Below are positions 27,676 to 39,600 of a stretch of 64,000 nucleotides of DNA, in pieces; within the stretch, counting starts at the first letter, position 1, and the number at the start of each line of letters is the position of its first letter. This DNA comes from Neostapfia colusana (Eukaryota > Streptophyta > Magnoliopsida > Poales > Poaceae): positions 33,948,699 to 34,012,698 of the forward strand of contig JASWHV010000013.1 in assembly GCA_030760725.1 (NCBI GenBank). Reading direction: 5' to 3'. The position numbers were made by a program, and so were the translations under genes. The notes beneath the pieces were generated by a model. The model had not been told where the DNA came from. It ran no database searches and saw nothing but the letters and a program-made list of their open reading frames with translations.

Positions 27676-29881
27676 AACCTAGAATCCTTCTTCGGGTCCG
27701 AAGTCTTGATCATTAAACACCACATCATCCCCTTGACCTGAGCAGCAATTTAAACCAACAAATATGCAAGGTTGAGTACCGTTGGTACTCAGCAGGTGTG
27801 GGAAAGTTATGTCATGCATGGCTAGAACAAGGAGAGGTTGAACTCATGGTTAATGCACTACACAATTTATACCTATCACATTAGCTATTAAGCACCTACA
27901 TTACTACATAGGTGAAATGGTCCCAATCTCCCAACCCATCATCATAATCAAATAACCATAACCTCAATTCCAATGTTAAGCTCCCCGCTTAACATCCTCA
28001 ACTTCCAAAGCCATCAATCCTCTAATCATGAATAAGTCCAAGCCTCTCTTGACCGTGAGCACGGCTGTCATGACAGTTTTGAATCTGCAGAGTTTGCACC
28101 ACTGTACCCACATGTAGTGATTTCATCCCCCGTTGCCGGGTGGACTAAAAGAGCCTCCATTATGCTAGTGGCCACGAACCACATTCACACTTCCCAGGTG
28201 TGTAGCCAGGAGATCACTACGAAGCCTTTACAAAGGGATTCCCGACGAGCGTGGGCCCACTGAGGTTTCACCCCTAACAACATACAAGAGGCTCCAACCC
28301 CGCTGCAGTGGCCCCTCTTGAGCCTTGCGGTTCATATGGTAGTCCGGCTGACACCTATTTCCCGCACCATCCAACACGCCCATACTATGCCGGGGATACA
28401 CTAATTAATTGGCCAAGCTGCCCCATCTCAGCATGTGGTTGGCACGGTAAAGCCAGGTTACATGCTCCATGAACCGGTCCTTAGGATCCAGGCAAGTACT
28501 AAACACAAACCCGAGTCTCGTGCACCCAGCACCAACCAAATCATCCAACTTGCCTTGATACCTACCTCTACATAACTCATAAGATCTCATTCAAGAGTAA
28601 GGTAAATAAATTAATGATCTCATATCCCAATTATCCCATTCTAAGCATGGCTAAGCATAAACATAATAATAAATGACATGATAAAATAAATTCCAACCCA
28701 AGCTACAAGGAAACAAGGTAATGCAATTCTAAGGAAACTTCGTAGCATGGGTTTCATATTTCAATTGACAATGCAAATAATTCTATCTACACATCCTAGT
28801 ATAGGATCAAAGTGGTCAAGGACACTTGCCTTCTTCCTGCTGCTCTAGGAATGGAAAGTCCTAGTCTTGGAAAGGGAGAACTTGCTCTGGGGCAGGTTCT
28901 ACTCATGCCAATATATATAGAAAAAGAAAACACAGTCCATAAGACATAGTTCACACTTTCCCTTCATGCAAACCACACATACATACATATGGGTCTCATT
29001 CACATTACTAAGTGTTGTGGTTATCCTAGATGTGTTAATTTTTGGCCTACATGCACTTTTAAACATATGTATATGATTTCTAACTTTTGTATTCAGATTT
29101 CTGTTTGCACACTATATATGAATTTCCAATTTGAACAAATTCCTTATATTCCATTAATACACTTCTTAGCTACCAAGTTTGCATGAAAGGTAATTTCCTA
29201 CTACAAATATGTTTTCAGATCTTCTACCAAATCCTAAAATGATGTTTTTGGAGTTAGAGACTTCATCTATCATTTTCTAATTAAGCATACCCATTTTCCT
29301 ATATTTTCAGATTTACTTTCTATGTCTAAAAGTGAGTTTTAATATTAAATAGTAGGGCATATCATCTAAATAGAATAGGTTCTGATCTAAAATATTAAAT
29401 AATATATTTTTGAACTTCTCCTCTGATGTGAACTAATTTAAATTTATTTTACCAATTTTCACAATTATTTCCTAACCTAAAAATGTGTCCCTATGGCTAA
29501 TAAATGTGAACAATCAATTAGACAGATTCATTTCAGCTTAAAATCTACTTTTAACTCATTCTAAAGTTTTCCAAGTGCTAGGAGAGTTTAAATTTGAATT
29601 TACAATGTGTTTGCCTCACCTTTTAAATTTAAATCCTAATCACAAATTCCAATTTCTGAATTTAATATAATATGGGGTCAAAAAGGTAAATTCAGCCTAC
29701 TACAGGTTCTAATTTATTATTTTATAAATTTCCAGGGGTCTAAATACACATAACAGAGGGGTTTTCCTAATTTTTATTAAGTCCAGGGGCTAAAACTTAT
29801 TTTTAAATAAATTTACACGAATTTCTGAAGTTCCAGGGGCTAGATCAGAAGTTTCCGGGGCTAGCTCCTGTTTTCCGAGAT

Positions 29882-32800
29882 CCCGTCTCCTCTAAACATC
29901 GAACTTCTACATGAGGGGTGATGGGTACATGAGGTAAAACCATTTGCAAAGGACTCGCCTAATTATTGGGACCTTACTTTCAAATTTTAGCAGCAGGTTG
30001 TGGAGAACCTTACGCTAAGGCACATGAGAGAGCCGCAATCAAACAAGAAAAGCATTGCTCTCATGTACTTTGCCCAAAGTTGAAAGGAACTTTAATTAGC
30101 TCTAGACTACAGCAAATCATTAACAATCAAGTCCATCTTTCAATCAGCAACATTTTAACATGTAACTAGCCTGTTCTTTCTATGTCACGGTACAGTGAAG
30201 AACTGGTACTCACTGATCACGAGGGACGGCGATTATAATCGATTTACACCTGCAGGGTTACCCGAATAACCCGTCACGTACGCCCGTACTCGATGTTGCC
30301 TACAGCAACCATCACGGACGCCGTACGCAACTACCTTTCACCCGTTAGCTAAATGTTGAATCGGTCCAATCGTCCCGAGCAAGAGCTCTCTGCACGCGCA
30401 TCTCAGTGCCGCCAGCCGATTTACACCTCGAGCTCTCAACCTACCATCTGAACGACCAGCTATGCCTCAACACCCACCTACCCGAGTTACATCGGTTTCC
30501 CGGTGCCCATGTAGCCGGTAGGTCTTCGGTACTGTTCTAGCTTGTTCAACAGGCCCGCACAAGGAACGGTCCTCAATCGACGCAAGCGGAGCTATAGCAC
30601 ACAGGCCCCCAAAGTCCTGCTGCCCTTACCCTCCGCTCGGTCTCATCTTTCTTGCCATGTATATCATGTGCTATCTCTACCCGAGTTGAGTGCCTCTAGC
30701 CTATGCTCGCGAGTAGTTCCAACTACTCGACTTGTACCGAATCCTACACTATCTTAGCATTGCAGTAGCTAACGGGGTTCGCAATCCTAAACCCAACCCA
30801 TGGTTTTCTTGGCTATGCAGTTGGGTTTCCAAACAAGACTCTAATGCAAGGAATAAGGTATTCAAGTATGTGCTCAAAACAATAAAAACTTGTAAAAAGG
30901 TTAATGCAAACCGGAGTTTGCCTTGCTGCACTTGGTCGTAGGCTAGCTGCTCCTCTGGAGTAACGAAGTCTAGGACTTCGAGTTCCTCCTCGACCTTAGC
31001 GACTACATGATATAAGAAGTACATGTATTAAATTAATGCATTTGAATTGACTTTTAAACTTGTGGACCTTCTAAGTCTCAGTAGACAGACCCAAAGGTTT
31101 TGAAACTTTTACAGTGACTTGGTTACAACCTAAACACGGACTTGGTCAAGTTTTAGTTGCAGCAAAGCTCATTTGAGCCCTCCACAATTAATCATGTCCT
31201 TGATCTTACTTGGAACTCATAGGGTATTCTAGGGATTTTCATGGAACAAGCCATGACTTTCTGAAAACTAGATTTTCAGAGGGTCCTAATGGAGTTGGTC
31301 TCACTTAATTTGAAGGTTCCTAGCTAGAGATATGAGCAGTAACAGTTTCACTAATCACACAATTAGGTGGATCAAATGAGCTCAAATGGACCTGAAATTT
31401 TTATGGTAGTTCAGGGATATTTTGGTTAACATCCAAGCAAAATTTCAGAATTTTCCTCCAAGGGATTCTCCAGTTAAAATTCCAAACAGTTTACATTTTG
31501 AGGAATTAATTCTGGAGAATTAAGAGTTTTCATGAAGTGAAACTTGATTTTCTGGAAAGTACTCAGAGATATGAATCCAACAAAATTTGGTTCACTCGAT
31601 TTTGAGTTTCCTAGCCCAAGTTATGAGGATTTGAAGTTTGAATGGGATCTGAAAATCGGGGGAAAAGTTTAAACTTGTGGGTGGGCCACGGGGACACGTG
31701 TTGCGCACTGAGGCGTCGGCACACCGTGGTCTGCGGGGTTCCTGCACGCCAGCACAACAGATCCCAGCCACACCCGATCCTGATTTGAATTTTTAAGTCG
31801 CTGACGACCAGGCCCCGCGTTGTCTTCTTCCTCCCGACGCGCCCTCGCGCCCGCGCCGCCTCCCCTCGCCGGAGCAGAACCGGAGCTCGCCGGATTGTCG
31901 CTGCCTGCCATCGCACGGTCTGAAACTCACCGGCAGGGGGTTATCGACGTCAAGGAACACGTCGGTGGTGTCAGTTCGAGTTGGTGGTGACCGGAAATAG
32001 CCCGGCGACATGCGGCGGCCTCGGTTGAGGTTCGGCGCCGTCGGCCGTGGGTTCTAACCCGCCAAGACCTCGAACAATCGGTTCTACGGCATCAGTACAC
32101 CTCTAGGAAGCTCAACAAGGTTTCAAAGGTGTTCAAAGATGGCGGCAAGTTGGTCGGCACCATGTGACCGATCGTGCCCGCCATGAACGTCCTCGATCGA
32201 GCTCAAAATTTTTCACTCCTAGTCGGTTTCATACCATGGATGCAGAAAGGAAATTGATCGCTGGCTATTCCAGCGCCTATGTGTAGGATTTCGTAACCTA
32301 AGAAGGATCATAGAGCGGGAATTCAAAGAATCCGTACCAGAAGCTCGGTTTATGACCGCCGGAGCAAAATCTGGAAATTCGTAGCGGATTCTTCACGGTT
32401 TGCTTCCAGACTTGGAGGGGAGCAACACGGTGGTCGCGTGCTCCTGTTGCCGCTCTTGCTGGACCGTGAAGGCCCCTGTGGAACGCTGTCCACGAGCGCC
32501 TGACCTTCGGCTGAGGTTAGGTCGCCGCTGTGGCGATCGTTCTCGACCAAGGGAGGCCGGAGCTCGGGGTTTTTGGCGTCAGGGAAGTGGAGTGTGACCT
32601 CAGGTTGCTGCCTAGCAGCTCGGGGAAGAAGGGGGTGCGATGTTTTCGCGGTTTCCCGATCGAGCAGAGAGGCGGAAGCTGGGGGACTCAGTGTGCACTG
32701 AGGAGAAGGAAATGAGCGATGATCGCCTCGGTGAAACGCCTTAAGAGGACCCAGGGACAGACCCTGAGCTCGCGTGTGGAAGCGGGAAGCAGCTGGTGGC

Positions 32801-33299
32801 GCTGCTCCTCCTCTGTGGCGCACGGGCAGCTCTCGGTGAAGTTGAACCGGCAGCTGCTCGGTGGAATTTCCCACCGAGGCTGTGACTTTGTGTGCAAGTC
32901 TTCACTCTCATCTCTATGACATGTGGGTCCCACCCTCAATTTTAACCTCTGAGCTTAACTCCAATCTACTGTTGTAAACAGTAGCTCCCACAAAGCCCCT
33001 GGTGATTTTAATTATCAACCTTTTAGCCATTTGAATTAATTAGAATTCAAATTGGGTTTGGTTTGGATAAATTTCAGCACATGTTCAGTTTGAAATTCAA
33101 ATAAAGTTTGAATTTGACCCACTTAGCTCATGTCAATATTAACTCCAAATGGAGTGAAAATTGGTGTGTGAGCTCACAAAAATGTGCTGAGTAAGAATAT
33201 GTCTCCCACTTTTCAATTCATGGGATAAAAAAAGTTTGAATTTGAATGTAGTTTCAAACTGCCCTTTTTCTAGCTATACCCAAAATGACCTCAAAAAGG
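29882..33299 (-). repeat. E7 3' LTR, main piece (truncated at 29882)
   Basis: Matches the E7 5' LTR: 29882-30852 aligns with about 63031-64000 with few differences. It is interrupted on the right by E8 after AAAGG. The last roughly 370 bp of the LTR, equal to 62657-63030, are missing on the left. It includes a GC-rich stretch (31800-32900) whose frames are not genes. Confidence 0.88.
33295..33299. other. Target-site duplication AAAGG, left copy (E8)
   Basis: Directly before the E8 terminus TGTGACACCC; repeated at 44153-44157. Confidence 0.95.
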
Positions 33300-33449
33300 T
33301 GTGACACCCTCATCTCGGGTGTCAGCATATGTTCATATTTATGGAAAAGAAAAACATTTTTAGAAAAGAGGGAACGGAGACAAGTATCATAAAGATAGCC
33401 CATAATGCTCTCCGAGAACGCCGAAGGCAACTTTCACGACCAGCAGACT

Positions 33450-33947
33450 ACGTGGTGTGTTCGGAACGAATTCCCGAGAAATAGGGAGAGGTCCAACGCT
33501 AAACTGGATACGTGGCAGGCTCGGGGGTCACCTCCGCAATTGGAAAGAGGTCCGACCCTGTGGGATACGTACTACCCACGGAGATAGCCTCTGCGGAAGA
33601 AGCAAAGGCATTTTTCATAGGACACGTGTCATCCACGGAGCTAGTCCTTGCGGAAATAAGAGGACCAGTTGCGGGGGATACGTGTCAATCTCGGAACTCA
33701 TCTCAGAGAAGTCCAGATCTATCGAACACGTGTTGCCACCGGAGCTTATCTCCCGAGGTCCGTCGCTGCTGGACACGTGTCGACCTCGGGGCATGTCCCT
33801 GAGGGAAGGAAAGGCGGAAAGACCGGCACCCACACATGGCGTGCGCGGAGCTCACCTCCAAAGAAGAGGGAGGTCTCGCTCGTAACACGCGGCATGACCG
33901 GAGCTCGTCTCTGCGGACGAGGAGATACCAGGCCCGGAGGACACGTG
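33450..33947 (+). promoter_or_regulatory. Tandem G-box/ABRE-like array in E8 5' LTR U3
   Basis: About ten degenerate units with a 47-60 bp period. Each pairs an ACGTG core (often ACACGTGTC) with a following CGGAGCT-like word. Cores lie near 33451, 33511, 33568, 33624, 33681, 33728, 33775, 33834, 33886 and 33943; CACGTG is perfect at 33623, 33727, 33774 and 33942. It lies 190-690 bp upstream of the TATA box, so an enhancer role is plausible. CACGTG is the known core bound by plant bZIP and bHLH factors. Confidence 0.7.
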
Positions 33948-34135
33948 GAGCTTCCGGAGCTCATCATCACGGAGGTAACGAGTCTGGAGCAGTTTTTACG
34001 CGTAAAGATACCAGTACGCAATGAAACCGATCCAAACTCCACAATGTTACCAAAGATAAGACGCCAGGATCCAACAAGATCTGAATAAGACTCTTATTCG
34101 GGATCCAATCAGATTAGGACTCTTCTCTTCCCGAT

Positions 34136-34143
34136 TATAAATA
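34136..34143 (+). promoter_or_regulatory. TATA box of E8 5' LTR
   Basis: TATAAATA, conserved at the same place in all four family-C LTRs (also 42017-42024, 49433-49440 and 57366-57373). Confidence 0.8.
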
Positions 34144-36124
34144 GAACCCAAAACCTCTGGCCGAAACCATGAACTTCTCTTTCAACTCCTGAGCCGACGA
34201 CTTAGCGCTCTAGCCCTAACTCGCCGAGCAAGACATCGCCGAAGCACAACAAGGGAGATCACCGGGGAAGAACCAAGTGGTCTGAGGAGGACCTCGAAGA
34301 CAAGAAGAGCGTGAGGTAGGACTTCAATACCAGCTTACGACATCATGTTGTTCATCTCTTTGCATCTGTTCTTCAATTCCTCTCGAACATAAGCCTTTTC
34401 GTGGACAGATCACTCGATGATCAGTTTGATCTAAAAACAAGATCATCGCCATGACCACCTTTGATCCGAATACCTCTGACCATGCAAGCCATGAAAGAAC
34501 ACGTACAGATCAATCTAATCATAGGATAGCATGCATGTGCATCATCGCATCTAGTTTAGGGTTTTGTGCATGATATTGATTGCTGTGAATCTTGTATGCA
34601 CGTGAATCCTACAATAGCAGGACAGGTTCAGGAAGCTGTCTACGACGAGCTACAGCAACCAGGTTTTGAGAATCAAGAACAACCGGAACCGCAAGAACAA
34701 GGCAAGTGCTCCTTGACCATGTTGATCCTATGTTTTGGGTAAAACTATTTTGTTTTGCGAAAAGGTGTGTGTGCTGAGTCAAACATGATGGGAAACCCTT
34801 TTATAGGAGTTTACTAGTTTTGGTTAAACCACTCTTGTCACCTGGGAAGTTTTATGAGTCGGGTATGGTTTTTGTTTTATGCTTCGCTGAGTCCATGGGT
34901 TTGGGAAGCGAGATAGAGGTGTCTAGCTAACTGCACTCATAATAATAATGAGAAACTAATAAACATGGATCGGAGGGGGATCTAGGCAAGCCTGGGTTTG
35001 TGTATGAGGTAGCATGAGATGGTGGTTTTACTTGCCGTAGATCTAAGGACCGGTTCATGCATGCACATGCCAGGATAACAGTGCCACCACAAGGCCAAGT
35101 ATGGGTGCGGCTTAGCTGAGTAATTAGGTAAGTTGCTAGAATGTTATGGACTGTGGAAGGCGCGGGGAATGGGAGTCGAGTGAGGACTGCCCTGGGAACT
35201 GCATGGCACAAGAGGGGGCCCGTGGGTGGGAGAATTGGAGATTCTAGCCTGCCGGTGAAACCTTAGTGAGTCCATACATCTAGTAACCCCTTTGTAAAGG
35301 CTATTTTGTGATCTCTTGACCATACACCGACGGACGTGTACTGGTATAATGGAGGTTCTGCAGTCGCCGACGGGTGACGAAATCACAAACTTGTGGGTAA
35401 AGAGGTGCAAACTCTGCAGAGTTGTTAAAACTATCATGATAGCCGAGCTTACGGTTACGGGCACCTGGCTAAACTGCCATGATTAGATGGGATGGTTACT
35501 GGAATGGTTATTGGGAAGGTTCTTGGTTATGGTTTTGGTTTGGAATTGTTAAGTCTCGATGATGAAAGGGTTGCATGACTGGTGGGTCATGATATGAGAT
35601 TGGTCTCGGTGTGAGACAAGGTTGTTCATGAGGTGAGATGGTAGCGAATATGAGGAGGTATTCGTGAGTATGAGTAAAGGATTGGTTAATGTTCGGATGG
35701 AACACGGGAAGTGATGAAGGTATGTTGGTAATTTAATACATGCTGGGACTACATTCATCTAAAGTTAAGTTGCTGTTTTATCATGATTTTATAAAATTGC
35801 TTTTGTGCAAATAAGCCTTTTGTACCTACCTTGTTTATGAGCTGCATATCATGTGTTATTCCCGCACTTGCCGAGTACACCATTGTACTCAAACTTGCAT
35901 TATTATTTCTTCATCAACAGCAAAAGAAGGCTACTATGAAGACCGAGTAGAGCATTATGGCGTGTGATCTGTTCTCAACCTTGCCTGTGGAGGAAGTAGA
36001 GGAGTCACTTCTGCTTAGTTTTGCTTCCGCATTAGTTTTTGCTTTCGCATTTAAAAAAGATTTCCGCTGCGTAGAAATAAGGACTTCCACTGTGAGCATG
36101 AGTCCAAGACTCATGAGGTGCTGT

Positions 36125-36130
36125 AATAAA
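36125..36130 (+). terminator. Polyadenylation hexamer in E8 5' LTR
   Basis: AATAAA about 135 bp before the LTR end, repeated at 44015-44020 in the 3' LTR. E9 has AACAAA at this place in both LTRs. Confidence 0.55.
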
Positions 36131-36265
36131 CTATGTTATTCGTGGTAATATATAATCTGAATTCAGTTTGTGGAGCGTATGTGTATGTGTGATGAACATC
36201 CTGGGCACACATATGCATTAGTTCTCGGTTCCGTGGTTTTCTACAGAATTGAGGGCGTCACAGAT

Positions 36266-36278
36266 TGGTATCAGAGCC
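36266..36278 (+). other. Primer-binding site of E8 (initiator Met tRNA)
   Basis: TGGTATCAGAGCC three bases after the LTR end. Confidence 0.95.
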
Positions 36279-36691
36279 ACGGGTTGATAGTAGGTTACAC
36301 GCCTAGATAGAAACCTTAGATTGATATTAGAATCACGGGATAACAGCAAGTTATACCACTAAATAGAAGCTACGCGGACCAAAGGAAGCATCCTAGGGTG
36401 AATAGCCTAGATTGGCCTTGAAACCACCTTGACATAGGAAACCATCCTTGAATAGGAGTTGAGTGGGCCCTTGTGATGATTATTTGTGAATATGTGCTTA
36501 GTGTGAGTGGTCGGACGTCTTAAAAACGTTGTCCATATCCACACGTAAGAAGAAAGAGGAGTGAAATGCTTCGGCACTTGATCACATCCTCATAGGGACT
36601 AATATATATAGTCCAACTCCCCTTGATGCATATAGTTGAAAGGACCTATCTAACCTTCTAACCTCCTATTCTATTTCGTTCCTCCTCACAA
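36279..36691 (+). other. E8 untranslated leader
   Basis: About 410 bases between PBS and gag without an ORF. Family C thus lacks the extra upstream ORF of families A and D. It is collinear with 51620-52017 in E9. Confidence 0.7.
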
Positions 36692-39600
36692 ATGGTGAGA
36701 GGAAACGCCAGCCGAAGGAACGTCCAGGAAGATGACCACGAGGAAGTTCCTGCTAACCCCGGAGCTGGCAAAAACAACCTAGAAAGGTTGATGGCCATGC
36801 AAAACCAGCTTATGCAAACCATGATCCAAACTTTGGGTCAGTTGCAGGACAACCAACACCCCGTTCCGGCACCACCGCCGACTCATAACAAGCTGGGAGA
36901 ATTCATGAGGACTCGACCACCCACCTTTGCTCAAGCAAGCGATCCAATGGGGGCCGATGATTGGTTGAAATCCATGGAGAAGAAGCTTGCTATTGTTCAG
37001 TGCAACGACCGAGAGAAGGTTCTCTTTGCATCGCACCAACTGATGGGAGCAGCTGCTGACTGGTGGGATGCCTTGAGCAACGCCCATGCCAACCCGGAGA
37101 CAATCACTTGGACTGAGTTCAAGGAAAGTTTCCGCTCCCACTACATCCCTGTTGGCGTAATGATGCTCAAGAGGCAGGAGTTTGAAGGTCTCCGCCAAGG
37201 GCAGAAAAGTGTGAACGAATATCTCAACAAGTTCATACAACTGTCCCGGTATGCCCCCGAAGACGTCAACTCAGATCAGAGGAAGCAGTACCTGTTCATG
37301 AGAGGGTTGAATAATGAGATCCAAGTTCAGCTCCTCAACAATGACTACGTAAGCTTCCAGAAGCTGGTTGATAAGGCTATCGTGGTGGAAAACAAGATCC
37401 GAGAGATCGAGCGCGAGTGCAAAAGGAAGATCCCATACCAGCCCCAACGGAGCAACGTACGACCTAGATACATGCCCCCTGCACCGCAGTATGGATCGAC
37501 CACTCCTACGTACCGCCATGGTCAGCCACCACAGCAACGGCCCTTCACACCGGCACCTCGTGTGCCCATGCCTTCTAACAATGGTGCTCCTGTTCAAAAC
37601 CCCCGCCCCAACGTACCTGCTGCCATAGGCAACAAGGCATGCTTTGCATGCGGGGAAGTAGGCCACTTCGCTAACCAGTGCCCGAAGAGAGGCACTGGAC
37701 AGCAAGGTAACGTGCCCAAGAAGAATCAGCGACCAAACGGAGGGGACAACCAAGGGAACCGTGGACCGCAGAACTATGCTCGTGGCCACGTTAACCATGT
37801 CACTGCTGAGGAAGCACAACAGGCTAAGGACGTCGCAATTGGTATGTTCCTTGCCAACTCCAACCCAGCCACCATTTTATTTGATTCCGGAGCATCACAT
37901 TCCTTCATATCATCCAAATATGTTGCCAAACATCATCTACCCGTATCCCACCTAGAATGTGCTATGTTAGTTAATTCTCCCGGAGGAGAAATGAGGACTA
38001 GTATAGTATGTCCTAAGGTAAGCCTTAATATAAGGGGGGTAGACTTCCTTGCCAACCTTATTGTCTTGGACTCCCACGGAATTGACATCATACTCGGAAT
38101 GGAGTGGTTAAGCAAGCACAATGGAGTAATCCAATGCGCTGAGAGAAGCGTGCAATTGACAAACGAACACGGTATCCGTGTCGAGTTCGAGTCAGCCCCG
38201 CAAGCGACCGAACGAGCGGATCTGAACCATGTTGAAGGGGTAGCATTGGACAACATTCCAGTGGTTCAGGAATTTTCGGATGTGTTCCCGGAAGAACTTC
38301 CAGGTATGCCACCTGACCGGGATATTGAGTTTGCCATAGATTTGGTACCTGGAACTGCACCCATAGCTAAGAGACCATATAGGATGCCTGTCAACGAGCT
38401 AGTTGAACTAAAGAAGCAAATTCAAGAACAGTTGGAGAAGGGTTTTATCCGTCCAAGCTCGTCACCCTGGGGAGCTCCGGTACTCTTCGTGGACAAGAAG
38501 GACGGAACCCAAAGAATGTGCGTGGACTACAGGTCTCTCAACGAAGTGACAATAAAGAATAAATACCCTCTGCCCCGTATAGAGGACCTGTTCGATCAAA
38601 TGAAAGGAGCCCAAGTGTTCTCCAAGATTGATCTTCGGTCGGTATATTTCCAGCTGAAGATTAAGCCCTCCGATATACCCAAGACAGCCTTTCGGACGCG
38701 GTATGGTTCATATGAATATACCGTTATGTCTTTTGGATTGACGAATGCACCCGCATACTTCATGTACCTTATGAATAAGGTTTTCATGGAGTACTTGGAC
38801 AAGTTCGTTGTAGTTTTCATCGACGACATTATGGTGTATTCAAAAAGTAAGGAGGAGCATGAAGAACATCTGAGATTGACCTTGCAGAAGTTGCGAGAGC
38901 ATCAGTTGTATGCCAAGCTTAACAAGTGTCAATTTTGGCTAAGGGAAATATCCTTCCTAGGCCACATCATCTCCAAGGAAGGGGTATCGGTTGATCCTGG
39001 AAAGGTGAGAGATGTTCTAAAGTGGGACCAACCGAGGAGCGTGAGGGATATTCGGAGTTTCCTTGGGATGGCAGGATACTATCGTCGCTTCATTAAAGAC
39101 TTCTCTAAGATAGCAAAACCTATGACGGAGTTGCTAATGAAGGGAAAAGTCTTTCAATGGACACAAGCCTGCCAAGAAAGTTTTGAGGAACTCAAGAAAA
39201 GGCTAACCACAGCACCAGTTCTGGTATTGCCAGACTTAAGCAAGAGCTTTGACATATATTGTGACGCATCCAGACAAGGGCTCGGATGTGTGCTCATGCA
39301 GGAAGGACAAGTGGTAGCCTATGCCTCACGACAATTAAAGAAGCACGAGCTTGACTATCCTACACATGATTTGGAGTTAGCAGCAGTGGTGCATGCATTG
39401 AAGATTTGGAGACATTATATCCTTGGTCATCGATGTGAGATCTATACAGATCATAAAAGCCTCAAGTACATATTTACACAAACAGACTTGAATTTGAGGC
39501 AACGTCGATGGTTAGAACTCATCAAGGATTATGATGTGGGAATCAACTACCATCCCGGGAAGGCCAATGTAGTCGCTGACGCATTGAGCAGAAAGGGAGC

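Larger units (their letters stand above)
23115..29880 (-). mobile_element. E5: family-A LTR, interrupted by E6 and truncated at its 5' end
   Basis: Minus-strand family-A LTR in two pieces, 23115-23358 and 27671-29880, joined over the E6 insertion. It starts on the left with TGTCACACCCGG, the exact complement of the LTR end seen at 3531, so this side is a clean terminus inserted in E4 after CGCGA (23110-23114). On the right it ends abruptly near 29880, inside the part equal to about 5965 of E1, so about 1 kb of its 5' end is missing. No internal region is present, so it is a solo LTR or a deletion relic. No gene is seen. Confidence 0.87.
33300..36262 (+). repeat. E8 5' LTR (family C, 2963 bp)
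   Basis: From TGTGACACCCTC to GGGCGTCACA. It holds the G-box array (33450-33947), TATA box and polyadenylation hexamer. Open frames of up to 142 codons inside the array also occur in the 3' LTR because the LTRs are copies; they are not genes on any evidence I can see. Confidence 0.95.

Noticed and set aside
33457..34088. Overlapping open frames of 96-142 codons in the family-C LTR
   Set aside because: They lie in the GC-rich G-box array in several frames at once and recur at 41338-41969 only because the LTRs are copies. No start context or protein motif supports them.
34927..35758. Frames on the minus strand of about 65-106 codons shared by all family-C LTRs
   Set aside because: Shared because all are LTR copies; small indels between E8 and E9 LTRs change their frames, as expected for non-coding DNA.
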